From positions 14,708,133 through 14,772,132 of the forward strand of contig OY743187.1 in NCBI GenBank assembly GCA_963555705.1: DNA of 64,000 bases. Direction: 5' to 3'. Of this stretch, positions 1-11,800 are shown in pieces. The notes below the pieces were generated by a model that made no database searches, was not told where the DNA came from, and worked only from the letters and a program-made list of their open reading frames with translations. Source of the DNA: Ligustrum vulgare (Eukaryota > Streptophyta > Magnoliopsida > Lamiales > Oleaceae). The translations under genes and the position numbers were made by a program. The first letter of the stretch is position 1. Each line of letters begins with the position of its first letter.

Positions 1-1032
1 GAATGTGTGACATGTCACAATACCACTAAAAACATTTTTAAAAAATGTCTCCCTAAAATTACTTATTTTTAAATATAAAAAAATAATATTTTATATGAAA
101 AAGAATTGATACTATATTGATTATCTATCAACTAAAGTCTTTACCCGTGAGATGTCGTATTTTATTCATTCAAATAATCAAATGCAATCTTCAACACAAT
201 CTTAACATTCAAATCAAATTCACTTTCCTTTTTTTTTTTTTTTTTTTATTAATAAATTTTTTTTATACGTACAACGAGATTTGAACCTATAATATATGTG
301 ATAGGGTGACTCGCGTATTTTGCCCGACTATAAAAATATGCATATTTATACATTGTCTAAAATTTTAATTTTAAGTTATTAAAAAAGATCTCATGCGTAT
401 TTATTTAAAATTCGTCTACACATAGTTAATCGATAAATATGTCCATTAATTATAACATAATAATGCAAAAGTGACAATGAAGAATATTTTTCATATAGTA
501 ATCATAAATAATCAAATGCAATCATCAACACACTCTTAACATGCAAATCAAATTCACTTAATTAAAAAAAAAAAAAAAAATCTATAACTTGTACAATTTA
601 GAAATGGATGAAAGAGGGATTTGAACCTAGAATAAATATGTGATAGTGTGACTCAAGTATTTTGTCCAACTATAAAAATGTGTAGGGATTCAGGGACAAT
701 CGATATCAATTTGCTTAGTCCCAAGCCAAACCCAGATTCAGGGTCAAGGAGATCACAAATCATCGAGATAATCCATCATACAGAGCACACTATGTTACCA
801 TGAATTTATCATCTCGTGAGAAATCATCGTAATTTTTTCGTCTTGAGGGCTCATCAATCATATTCATCTGCCATTGTTCGAAGAATCCTGTTCGTCTAAA
901 ATTTTAATTTCAAATTATTTAAAAAGATCTCATGTGTATTTTTTCGTCTACACATAGTTAATAAAAAAAAAAAGCCCATTATTATAACATAATAATGCAA
1001 AAGTGATGATGAAGATTATTTTTCATATAGAT
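1..1032. repeat. Imperfect duplication upstream of the proline-rich protein gene, second copy interrupted
   Basis: Two similar blocks follow each other, about 167-500 and 505-1032. Shared landmarks in order are ATCAAATGCAATC, a poly-T or poly-A tract, a GATTTGAACCTA stretch, CTAAAATTTTAATTT, AAAAGATCTCATG and a common end in TTTTTCATATAG. The second copy holds about 210 extra bases (roughly 680-892) of less AT-rich sequence that the first copy lacks. The GATTTGAACCTA stretch resembles an inverted pol III B box, so a SINE origin is possible but weak. I see no gene here. Confidence 0.6.
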
Positions 1033-1093
1033 CCATGCATTGGCATGGTACGTAGTTGACAACTAGCAAATTTTGGCAGCTCCCTTTTGTGTT

Positions 1094-1190
1094 CACGTGC
1101 TTCGGTTTCCCTAGGGTTTTTGTTTTCTTGCACCACTAACTCCCACCTCCTCATTCTATATAACGCCACCGTCCTCCACCACTCTTCCAC
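1094..1190 (+). promoter_or_regulatory. Promoter of the proline-rich protein gene: G-box and TATA box
   Basis: CACGTG at 1094-1099 is a perfect G-box. TCTATATAAC at 1155-1164 is a good TATA box about 70 bases before the start codon. Transcription would start near 1190, leaving a short pyrimidine-rich leader. This is inferred from spacing and consensus only. Confidence 0.6.
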
Positions 1191-1231
1191 CACCAATTTT
1201 CTCCCTTTTTTTTTCTTCAGAGGATCAATTC

Positions 1232-1900
1232 ATGGAGTCCTCTAAAATAAATGCCCTTCTTTTTATTTCCATGCTCGTTATTTCCTCAGCCACTCCCATT
1301 CTTGGCTGTGGATACTGTTCCAAACCCCCACCAAAACACAATGTACCCAAAAACCCACCAAAAGTCAAACCACCAGGAACCCTGCCACCGAAAGTAAGAC
1401 CACCAGGAACACTGCCACCGAAAGTCAAACCACCAGGAACCCTGCCACCGAGAGTCAAACCACCAGTGATCTTGCCGCCAATAGTTAAACCACCAGTAAC
1501 CCTGCCACCAATAGTTAAACCACCAGTAATCTTGCCACCAATTGTGACCCCTCCAGTAACAGTGCCACCAGTGCTCAACCCACCAAAAGGAAAGGGAGCA
1601 CCCTGCCCACCACCAACGCCTGGGGCGGCGCCACCACCAACAACATGCCCGATCGACACATTAAAACTTGGTGCTTGTGTGGATTTACTTGGTGGGCTGG
1701 TGCACATTGGACTTGGGGACCCTGTGGTTAATCAGTGCTGCCCAGTGCTTCAAGGGCTTGTGGAACTTGAAGCTGCAGTGTGTTTATGCACAACACTTAA
1801 GCTTAAAGTTTTGAATCTTAACATTTTTGTTCCACTTGCGCTTCAGCTACTAGTCACCTGTGGAAAGACACCACCTCCTGGTTACACTTGCTCTCTCTAA
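1232..1900 (+). CDS. Hybrid proline-rich protein with C-terminal eight-cysteine (LTP-like) domain
   Basis: An intronless 222-residue protein of the HyPRP / DC2.15 / 36.4-kDa proline-rich family. Residues 1 to about 25 form a hydrophobic signal peptide ending just before CGYC. Residues about 30-135 are a proline array made of repeats like PPKVKPPGTLP and PPIVKPPVTLP. From about residue 139 the C-terminal domain shows the eight-cysteine layout: CPIDTLKLGAC, then CC, then CLC, then two single cysteines near the end (VTCGK and YTC). Such proteins are secreted to the cell wall or apoplast, and the hydrophobic eight-cysteine domain is related to lipid-transfer and alpha-amylase-inhibitor folds. The start is the first ATG after the TATA box and gives a complete signal peptide. 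No frame break is visible. The family is clear; the exact role (wall structure, defence or cold response) cannot be told from sequence. Confidence 0.92.
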   Translation: MESSKINALLFISMLVISSATPILGCGYCSKPPPKHNVPKNPPKVKPPGTLPPKVRPPGTLPPKVKPPGTLPPRVKPPVILPPIVKPPVTLPPIVKPPVILPPIVTPPVTVPPVLNPPKGKGAPCPPPTPGAAPPPTTCPIDTLKLGACVDLLGGLVHIGLGDPVVNQCCPVLQGLVELEAAVCLCTTLKLKVLNLNIFVPLALQLLVTCGKTPPPGYTCSL

Positions 1901-3974
1901 GCTTGCTCTCAAGTTGAGTATATGTTAATGACTAGCTTTTTCACTTCTTGATTTTATAAGATTTTTGATGAACAGATCGTCTTGAAGTTTAACCCAGTTT
2001 GATTTAGATAAAAATTAGATTTTTTTCAATAGATATTAATAAAAGTTGATAGTAAGTGGGGTTTAGGGTACGAGCTATTTCACCTTATGATCTCAAAACT
2101 TTAACTTTTAGTTTGAATCACATCGTTTAGAAGTTTAAACTTTCAGACGAAGTATATTTTTTCAATACTTGGATGGGTCGAGGTTCTAATTTTGGGTTAT
2201 CGTATATTTGTTGTGGTTTATGATTTTGCAGGTGTGTAGGTACGTAGATTGTCCAAACAAAGGAATCGACATGAGAGGATGTCGAGGTCTCTACATTATT
2301 TCTTGCCTTTTCCCTTCCCGAATTAATCCCTCCTTGATTTGAAATTGTAATGTTTACCTTTGTTAAACAACATTATATGTGAAATTGTTTGATGCATATG
2401 TATCGATCGTAAGAGACAAGCAATCAAAGATTTTCTTTTCGTGGATTATAATGTTAATTATATAGCTACTCCCTATAATAAATCACACATTTCGTGATAT
2501 TCCTCTCGAAAAAAAACGTTACTTACTCAATATTTTACTAGATGAGAATGATCATAAATTAATTAATCGGCAAACGAAGTCAGGTCCAAATGGTGAATTC
2601 CATCCAATCGATAAGAAAATAATATGAGAATTTTTAATTTAATTATAACATGAAACCCTATTTCCTTCAAAATCATTATTCTAGTTTTTTTTTTTTTCCC
2701 AAGGGAACTATTAGAAAAGGACGTGAATAATTAAGGTTATTTTGACTAAGTATAATGTACTAATATGAAAAAATGGGAAAAAAATCAATAAAAATCAACA
2801 ATAGCGTGTGCCGATTTAATTAAATAATAATAATAATGTCAAGGTAATGGTCCATCTCGACATCAATCAATGTCAAGGTGACACCTCGAAATGTCACATA
2901 AAAATGTTCCAAAAAAATGTATGTGTAGAATTACTCATTAATTTTCGATTTTTTTACCCAAACACGAGAAGGGACGGGACGTTTTCATTTGAACCGCCGA
3001 GCCTAAGAATGCAAAAACGAAAATTGGATGAGATCTTTTAGAACACTAGTTAGTATCCGGTAGAGAATATAAAGAATAAGCCATAAGGAGCCAAAAGAGG
3101 AAGAGATCTAAAATGTCTTTTTCCAAGTAACCCCTAACAACATTTTTAATTAAATAATAAAAAAATTATCATTTTATTCAATTGTGTTTTGAAACAAGAC
3201 CACGTCTGCATAAAAGTTTCCCATTTTATTCTAATGATCAAAGTGGGTTCGAATATGAATATAGTTAGTTACCACTTTTACGTCTCGCTTACACAATTTG
3301 CTTGGTTCAATTGAGCTAAGAAGTTACTACTTCAACGTCTCGCTTACACAACTCGCTAGGTTTACGAGCAACTACTGAGTTTCACAAGCACATATATAAA
3401 AGGATAATTGTATTCGGCACCTTTTTTTTTTCCCTTGAACTGAAATAAATTTACGCTCTAAGTATCAAGTTGTGATACTAAAATTTAGACTCATAAGCAT
3501 CATAAAAATTATAAAGTATCATAATATGATACTTTAAAATAACGTAAATTTCATTTTTTTTTTTTAATATCAAGGTACGATACTTCCTAAATGATGTAAA
3601 TTTTAGTTGGACCCCAAAATTTTGGGTACTTAGGCAATGTCCCTAAAACAAAATGGATATGTACAAATTCTGCATGCAGCATACACACTGGAATTCAATT
3701 TCTCATCTCTCTTCCATGTCTTGAATCTTTATATACCAAAAACGCCAACATCTGAAACAAAAATGGAACCAATCGCTAAAACCTACGAATAGAATTTTTC
3801 TAAATATATAAAAACTTATTCTCTCTCCCTGATTTGAGCTATATATATGTTACAAAATCTTCTTCTTCAAAGGGTTGTACTAACTTCAAGTGAACTGTCG
3901 GCTGGAACAAACCCCCCAACCAAAAAAATAAAAACACCGATACAACTTGCAAAGAATAGGTTCAAACTTGAACA
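1901..3974. other. Intergenic region between the HyPRP gene and the CNOT10-like gene
   Basis: The 3' untranslated region of the HyPRP gene comes first. The rest is AT-rich sequence with homopolymer runs. No ORF here resembles a known protein and no clear element end was found. Confidence 0.5.
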
Positions 3975-5686
3975 TCACCTGCACGGGAGAAACCTGACGC
4001 CAGAATATTGTTTCAACTTGGCAATAGCTTCTAATGTCTTCCCACGCTTAAGATCCAGATAAATTGCAGTAAGAATAGCTTGTATACTATTAGGTACCTC
4101 AGATAATGCTCTCGTCACAAATTGGTGGGCCCTCTCAAGATCTCCGAGCAATGCACAGTTGACAGCATAGTTAGCGCAAAAAGTTCCACGAGCCTCTTCA
4201 GGACTGAGGAACTCAGATCCTTGGAATTCAATTGGTGACGAAGCAGCATTAGGCACCGTTGACCCAACATTTGACTCCTCAAAATCCACCGTTTTTTCCA
4301 CTTTCCACGTTTCGCAATCCTCTTGGCTGTATGGAAGATCCACATTGTTCCCACCAGACACGTACGTCATCAAAACCTCAGCAGCTTCCATTGATCATCT
4401 GATTCTCCTTCATACAAATATCTTCGTATCCAGAAACAGAGTTTTGTAGTGACGCAATATGACAACTTCCGCCCTTTTGTTCTTTCACTTCAGCGTCTGC
4501 AAGAACCCGACTTGACCCAGATGATACAGGAGATGCTAGCTTTTCTCTTTCACTTTCTTCAGTATTCAAACCAGATACAGAATATTTTCCCTCTGAAAAT
4601 TCCAGTAAATACAATGCATTGACAAGACACTGCCAGGCTAGAGACATCGAGAGATCAGGCTGCTTGCCATCACCTAACAAAAAATCTTCCTTCCCAACAA
4701 ATTCCTGCTGGCCGTTTGTTGAATTCCCATATTTCACTGCAAGTTGCCTCCATTTTCCCTTTCCAATGACCTTAACTTTGATATCAGATCTGTCAGCGGT
4801 GAGTGAAATGGACTTCATTAGTCCCTTTTCTAGCGCCACAAGACAGCACTCGAAAATTCGTAACCACAAAAGAGGTTTATTGTAAAAGATTAGACTGGTC
4901 TGCTGGAAACAGCGAACAGCATGGAAAGGTCTTCCGCATGCCAAGTGATGAACTCCACAATTATAGGTTATCAGGAGGGATTTATCCTGAGATAAAGACG
5001 TGAGTTTCAGAGGTTTTTCCTTCCGTACAAGCAAGCTGCTATTTAGGGCTTTGGAAAAGAATACTCCAGAAGTGTGATGATTTCCAAGTTGGTAATAGAT
5101 GCACCCAAGATTGTTGTAGTACATGCTAGAAATACCAGTCTCTGTATGGTTACTTGATGCCATAAAAGCTTAATTGCTTTGCGATGGTTCCCACGAGCAT
5201 ATTCCAGCTGCGACTTCAAATAGAGAGCCTTGGGATAATCTTTTCCATGAGCTATGTTCATAGCAATTTTAACTTCCCACTTTGCTGCCTTAAGGTTCCT
5301 GGTGAGGAGCAAAAAGGGACCTTGTACAGGTGCAGTTTAAGCCTTAGATCAGCGGCTGACAGGGAATCTTCAGCTTGGGTCCTCAGAAGATCATTAGAAG
5401 ATAGGAGGCCAGTATGTCTTTCACGGATCTGTTCACTGATGCCTGGGGAAGATAATAGCTGCAGTGATTCATCTTCAAGTGCTTCCTCTGATAAAGTTGA
5501 CAGAGAATTTACTAAGGTATTTGCAGTAGTAACTGAATCATAATCAGAACAGTTGGGAATAATTGATTTGCTGGGAACTGAAGTAGATATAGACACTACA
5601 GCAGGTTGTTGCTGTACTGAGTTTCCATCATCCACTTGACTAATGCTATTGACACCAAATGCCTTCTCCGTGTAAGTTATGATATC
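3975..5686 (-). pseudogene. Last exon of the CNOT10-like gene, with two frameshifts and an internal loss
   Basis: The exon opens after a TTATTATGTCCAG acceptor with DIITYTEKAFGVN, as expected after exon 5. Frame 1 runs to LKLHLYKVPF near 5315. The homologous reading (LLLTRNLKAAKWEVK onward) then continues in a second frame, consistent with one T missing from a T run. Near 5165, after RGNHRKAIKLL, the reading moves to a third frame (ASSNHTETGISSMYYNNLGCIYY), again as if one base were missing. Near 4390 the reading jumps from ENQMI straight to EAAEVLMTYV, so the TPR stretch that normally lies between (about 60 residues) is absent and the frame changes. The tail ends GVRFLPCR and then stop. The domain is otherwise well conserved across some 1.7 kb. 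Confidence 0.8.
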
Positions 5687-8115
5687 CTGGACATAATAAA
5701 GTCAACTTACTCATATTTAACCGATTAAATGAATAAGAGGCTCCCAACAAATTTAAAGCAGCATATAGCTAGTTTAAGTTCACACTGCATGGAAACAGGG
5801 AACTTTCCATGGTTAAAGAACATCACTCAGATGACATGCAAACAAAATTACAGAAGCATAAAGCACCTAAAAAGTGCAATGCACAAAAAATGGACGATTC
5901 TTGAATACTCTTTAATCTTAAATTATTTTATTTGTAATGTGATGTGGATATATGGCTTTTGAAAGCGGATTGGTTGCTGCAAGCAAAGTTTTTCCTGAAG
6001 TTACTTCGTTGTTGTTTGCCACATAGTATCTGATCTAACATTCTTATTAAAGCATCCATTTCACAATATCCATCATGCATTCAAACTTCAGTGATCACCA
6101 GGACTTGAGTCAGCAGTTCCAAACAGCAGAAGACAACACAAGCAATAACATTCTCCTGATTAGGCCACTTAACTATAAGATCCATCAAATCTTAATGAAG
6201 ATTCAGATGCAAAACAGAACATAATACACGCTCTCTACCATTCAACTATTCAAGTACAAGATAAGGAAATACGTCGTGAAGGAATTATAAAGTCTCCAAT
6301 AACAAATAACGTTTTGCGAACCATAGTTCAACAACCCCACTTCCCACTAAGAAAATGGAAATGTTCTATTTTAAAAGATATGGAAAAGAAAAACGAGTAA
6401 TTAGAAACCAAAATTTTCAATAAAAACCAAAGAAAACCCTTTGAAGCTAAGAAAACATGCTAATAGTATAATTACTTCAAGGAAATAACTAAAATATTTC
6501 CTGATTTTACAAGGTTATTTCATTTTGAAAACAATTTTCAGTTAACTTATCATGGTATGAAACATTGAACCAATGCTGACTACCGTTATCAAAAATTTTA
6601 GCTAGGCTCTTTTCACCTCAATCATTAGAAGATACCACACTAACATCAATTTGTATTCAAAATTCAAGATTCTTTTTACCAAGAAGAGAAGACAAGTGAT
6701 GCACTGCTCAACTAAAATTCTTAAGTGGTGCAAGGGATATATGACAAGTTGGGAGAAAATTTAACAACAAACTAAGCCTTATTCCTAGTAAACTAGGGGT
6801 GGACTACATTAATCCTATATAGGGATGACAAAAATATTCGATCACAACGGATGCCGATCTGAATGGAGATGAGATTTTTCGATCTGCAATTCAACTGGGC
6901 GGATTAGATCGAGGCCGATCCGATATGCCTCTTTTAATTAAAAAAAATAATAATTAAAAAACCTAAGTATAATTGGTTAAAATCTCCACAATAAGAAATA
7001 AAAAAATAAAATTATACGGGGCAGCCAACCAATCAAGAACCTGATCCTCCCTGGGAACCCGATCCGCCCCTAAAATTAGAGGATCGCAGGACGGATATAG
7101 ATCGGATTAAATTTTATGGATTTGGCCGATCCGCCAAGAATACTCCCCATTGTCATCACTAATCCTATGACACCATTCCACCTAATTCATTGCTAGATCT
7201 ACACGGAGATCTATTGCAATTAATTCCTTAGTAACTACTATAAGCCACATGAATTTTAGTCCACCTCTCCCTCTTCTAATTTTCTATGCCAAACTCTTAC
7301 AAAAGAGAGCCTCCTTACGTTGATATAAAAAATTATCCAACCACCTAAGTCGTCGTTCCCTTAATTTATCAGCTCCACCACACCACCACTTGTTGGCATA
7401 TATTTTCATACTTATCTTGTCCATTTTAGTACTACTATATATCCATCTTAGCATCCTTATTTTCCACTACATTCATTTTGTAGACAATTGTCCTTTAATA
7501 GCACGACACTTGGAACCTTAAAACATAGCTGGTCTAATTAATATTCTCTGGAAGTTGTTGTTTAAACCCAATGGAATCTTTCTATCGCATGGAATTCCTA
7601 AAGCATTTCTCCTTTCTATCCAACCAACTAAAATTCTATTTAGAACATCATCTTCAATTTCTTATTTTTTGTTAATTGATTTTGGAATAACATGATCATG
7701 CGTACTAATTCCATTAACTTGGGGGGGGGGGGGGGGGCGCATGGATAGAGAAATCAAAACTTATTTCGTGCACATATAAAGTTGTTAGGTTTCACGCAAA
7801 TTGAAATAAAATAGAGAGTTAGCATTAGGGAAATATAGATCTCTACTGATAATAACTTCAGTGCAGAAAGATGTAATGTACCGTTATTGAGCATAGAGCT
7901 TTAACCCATGCACACCTTTTTTAACTATGTCATTAAAGTACAAGAGCAACTTTTAATTCAAAGAAGAAAAAGTGTCTATGTCCAAATCACTCCCTCATGA
8001 TTTACACATTCAAAATTCAAAAAAGAAGAAATAATCTTAATGTCATTTCCAGAAAAGGCAAGCAATTATAGAAACACTTGTATATGAAGAGCAAGGGTAA
8101 AATATTTGAACTTAC
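5687..8115 (-). other. Intron 5 of the CNOT10-like gene
   Basis: No coding sequence is seen. It contains the hAT-like MITE at 6820-7161 and a 17-base G run near 7721-7737. The donor is GTAAG at 8115 and the acceptor is CAG at 5687. Confidence 0.6.
6820..7161. mobile_element. hAT-like MITE (342 bp)
   Basis: The ends are TAGGGATGACAA and TTGTCATCACTA, inverted copies of each other. They are flanked by ATCCTATA (6812-6819) and ATCCTATG (7162-7169), a 7-of-8 match as expected of a hAT 8-bp target duplication. The interior is full of GATCGG / GATCCG words and has no ORF. It belongs with the elements at 41261 and 48499, which share the TAG-GATG-CAA type of end. Confidence 0.75.
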
Positions 8116-8287
8116 AGCAGACCTGGATGCATGGTATGAAAGTAATGAAACATCCAGCAACAAAAGGCAAATACGAAGAGCTGTCCCCTGCATGTAACCA
8201 TATAAGGTCAGGAAAATACACATCTACATCGAAACTCCAGCTCCAATGGTGTGTCGGTGCTTCCTAGAATTTAACCAGTACACCCAC

Positions 8288-8793
8288 TGTTAGGAAAGGC
8301 GTGGATCGCGTTGGTCAACAAGTATAGTGGAATTGAGAAAATGCGGTTAAATGGAACACAAGTATTTACGTGGTTCACCAATAATGGCTACGTCCACGGG
8401 CAAGTATAGGAGGATTTCACTATAGTAGGAGAATTACAACAACATTCTCTCTAAATACAAGGAGATAACAATATTTAACCTCTCTTGTAATAGGAGAAAA
8501 CAAAGTAGGAAAATACTTAGGAGAAAACAATTTATTTCTCTCTAATATTTCTCTCTTCTAACAAATTTCTCTCTACTACTTTCACTCTCTATTTTCCTCT
8601 CTACTTGGTGCATTTTACATTGAGGTTTTACCCTCTATTTATAGGGAAAGTTTGGACACAAAATCAACAATGGAATGAATAAAATAGGTGTGAACATAGA
8701 CTAGATTGTAGGCTAAATTTGTGGGCTATTGGTGGCTTACCAAATTCAACAAAGTTGGCTCACCAAATTCAACAAATGGCTTTATTTTCCACA
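8288..8793 (-). repeat. 3' LTR of the Copia element
   Basis: 506 bp, TGTTAGGAAAGG to TTTTCCACA on the plus strand. It matches the other LTR except for one visible base. Confidence 0.93.
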
Positions 8794-8861
8794 TTTCTCC
8801 CACTTAAAGTCACTTTTGTTGTAACCTGCCATCCTTCCCACACTTGCCATTCTCATGCTGC

Positions 8862-11800
8862 TTATGCTTCTGCTAGGCCGATAGAGGATCGGCTCCATGT
8901 GAACTTATCAGCGTTGATCGGCTTTGTGAACATATCCGCTAGGTTGTCCTCCGTATGGATCTTCTGGATATCCACACTTCCTTCTTCCACCTTCTCTCGT
9001 ACAAAGTGATATTGTACTCTAATATGTTTCGTCCTTGGATGAAATGCTGGATTCTTTGCTAAGTGCAAAGCACTCTGACTTTCACAAAATAGAGAAATCT
9101 TCTCTTGTTTGTGTCCGAGTTCTTCCATTAACATTTGCAACCATATTGCCTCTTTGCTAGCTTGTGTAGCCGCCACATATTCTGCTTCCGTCGTAGAAGT
9201 AGCCACGATAGACTGCAGTTTTGAACCCCAGCTTACAGCTCCTCCAGCAAGAGTAAACACATATCCAGTGGTGGACTTGCTTTTATCAGGATCACCTGCA
9301 TAATCTGAATCTACATAGCCTCTAACATTAAATTCTGATCCTCCATAGCATAATGCAACATTTGAGGTACCCTTGACATATCTTAGGATCCTCTTCACCA
9401 TATTCCAATGCTCTCTACCAGGATTTGCCATATATCTACTGACCGCTCCCACTGCTTGTGCAATGTCTGGTCTTGTACAGATCATAGCAAACATTAGGCT
9501 ACCCACTGCTGATGCATACGGTACTCGAGACATCTCCATCCTCTCTGCTTCACTGCTAGGACTCATACTTGAGGATAACTTGAAATTAATAAGAAGAGGG
9601 GTAGAAATTGGCTTACAATCTTGCATATTGAAGCGTCGCAAGATTTTCTTCAAGTAGTTCTTCTGACTAAGCCAAATCTTCCTATTATTTCTGTCTCGGT
9701 GAATTTGCATCCCTAGAATCTTGTTTGCGGTTCCCAAGTCCTTCATTTCAAACTCCCTAGCCAACTGTGCCTTCAAATCTTTAAGACAATCTTTGTTGGG
9801 GCCTGCTACCAACATGTCGTCAACATACAACAACAAGATAATGAAATTACCATCACCAAATCTCTTGCAATAAGCACAAGGATCTGCACTAAGTCTGTTG
9901 TATCCAAGGCTCATAATGAAGGAATCAAATCTCTTATACCAACACCTCGGCGCCTGTTTGAGACCGTATAGAGATTTGTTCAACCTGCAAACCAAGTTCT
10001 CTTTTCCTTTTTCTTCAAAACCTTCTGGTTGGAGCATATAAATTTCTTCTTCAAGCTCACCATGAAGAAATGCAGTTTTCACATCTAACTGCTCCAGGTG
10101 CAAGTCTAATGTAGCACACATCGCCAATAATACTCGAACTGTCGTGAGTCGAACAACAGGAGAGAATATTTCGTTGAAGTCAATGCCTTCTTTCTGAGCA
10201 TATCCCTTTACCACCAGTCTAGCACGATACCGCTCCACGTGGTCATTTCCATTACGTTTGATCTTGTAGACCCATTTATTTCCAATGGCTTTCCTTCCTT
10301 GTGGTAGCGAAACAAGATCCCATGTCTTGTTTTTATGAAGAGCCTCAATTTCTTCCTGCATAGCTTCCATCCACTGCGAAACTTCTTGGCTATTTAAAGC
10401 CTCATGGAAAGTTGATGGCTCTCCATCCTCCGTCAGTAGACAGTATGCAACATTGCTCTCCATAATGTACTCAGAGTGCCAAGCTGGTTCTTTCCTCTCC
10501 CGAGTTGATCGTCTGATTTCAGGAACTGTAAACTCAGCTTGTTCTCCTTCTTCATGCTCCGGTGCTGCTTCAGAAGAATCCCAGACTTCTTGTTCTTCTC
10601 TATTTTCAACTTCAACTTCAACCGTAGTAGTTTCTGGCTCTTTGAAAGTGCTATCATTTTCTTGTACCTTGCCTTCCGTGAATATCACGTCTCTGCTGAT
10701 TATCACCTTGTGGGCAGTGGGATCCCACAGGCGGTACCCCTTAATTCCATCAGCATACCCCAAGAAAATGCATTTTCTGGATTTTGAATCCAGCTTTGAT
10801 GTTTCCCGGACATTGTACATAACGTACACAGGACTTCCAAAGACATGTAAGTGAGAATAATCAGCTGGCTTCCCTGTCCACATCTCCATCGGCGTCTTCA
10901 GATCAATCGCGGTTGATGGTGACCGGTTGATCACATAACAGGCGGTTTTGACTGCTTCAGCCCAAAATGATTTAGCTAACCCCGCAGTTCTCAACATTGC
11001 TCTCGTTCTTTCTAACAATGTTCTGTTCATCCGCTCTGCCACTCCATTTTGTTGTGGAGTATATGCCGTCGTGAAATGTCTTTTAATACCTTCTTGTTCA
11101 CAAAAAGTATTAAATTCATTACCAGTATATTCTCCTCCATTGTCCGTCCTCAAACACTTGATCTTCTTCTCAGATTCAAGTTCTACCCGCGCTTTGTAGA
11201 TTTTGAAGACTTCGAACACATCAGCCTTCTTCTTGATTGGATACACCCAACATCTCCTGGAGTAATCATCAATAAATGATACAAAATATTTTGCACCTCC
11301 TAGGGACATAACCGGTGCTTGCCAAACATCAGAATGAACCAATTCCAAGATAGCTTTACTTCTAGTAGTAGAAGTGCCAAACTTCAATCTGTGCTGCTTA
11401 CTAGTGACACAATGCTCACAAAAGGGTAATGATACCTTTTTGAGCCCTGGAAGAAGATCTTGTTCAGAGAGAATTTTCAAACCACGTTCAGACATGTGGC
11501 CAAGTTTGCGGTGCCACATCATTGTTAATTCTTCTGCTGAACCTGCCGATGCAACAGATGCTTCTCCTTCTTGTAGAGTATCTCCTTTAAGCATGTACAG
11601 ATTTGCAGCTATCTTTTCTGCTTTCATCACTACAAGCGCGCCTTTGACTATTTTCATAGTCCCAGCTTGAACATGAGTTTTGCACCCAATGCTATCTAGT
11701 TGTCCCAAAGACAATAGATTTTTCTTCAAGCCCTTTACGTGCCGAACCTCCTTGATAGTGCAAATTGTACCATCATACATTTTTAATTTGATAGTACAAA

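Noticed and set aside
268..620. SINE based on GATTTGAACCTA (inverted B-box-like) words
   Set aside because: No A box at proper spacing, no poly-A tail or target duplication; left as a duplicated block.
1225..1707. 160-residue glycine/threonine-rich ORF opposite the HyPRP gene
   Set aside because: It is the antisense shadow of the proline repeats; the plus-strand protein has a signal peptide and the eight-cysteine domain.
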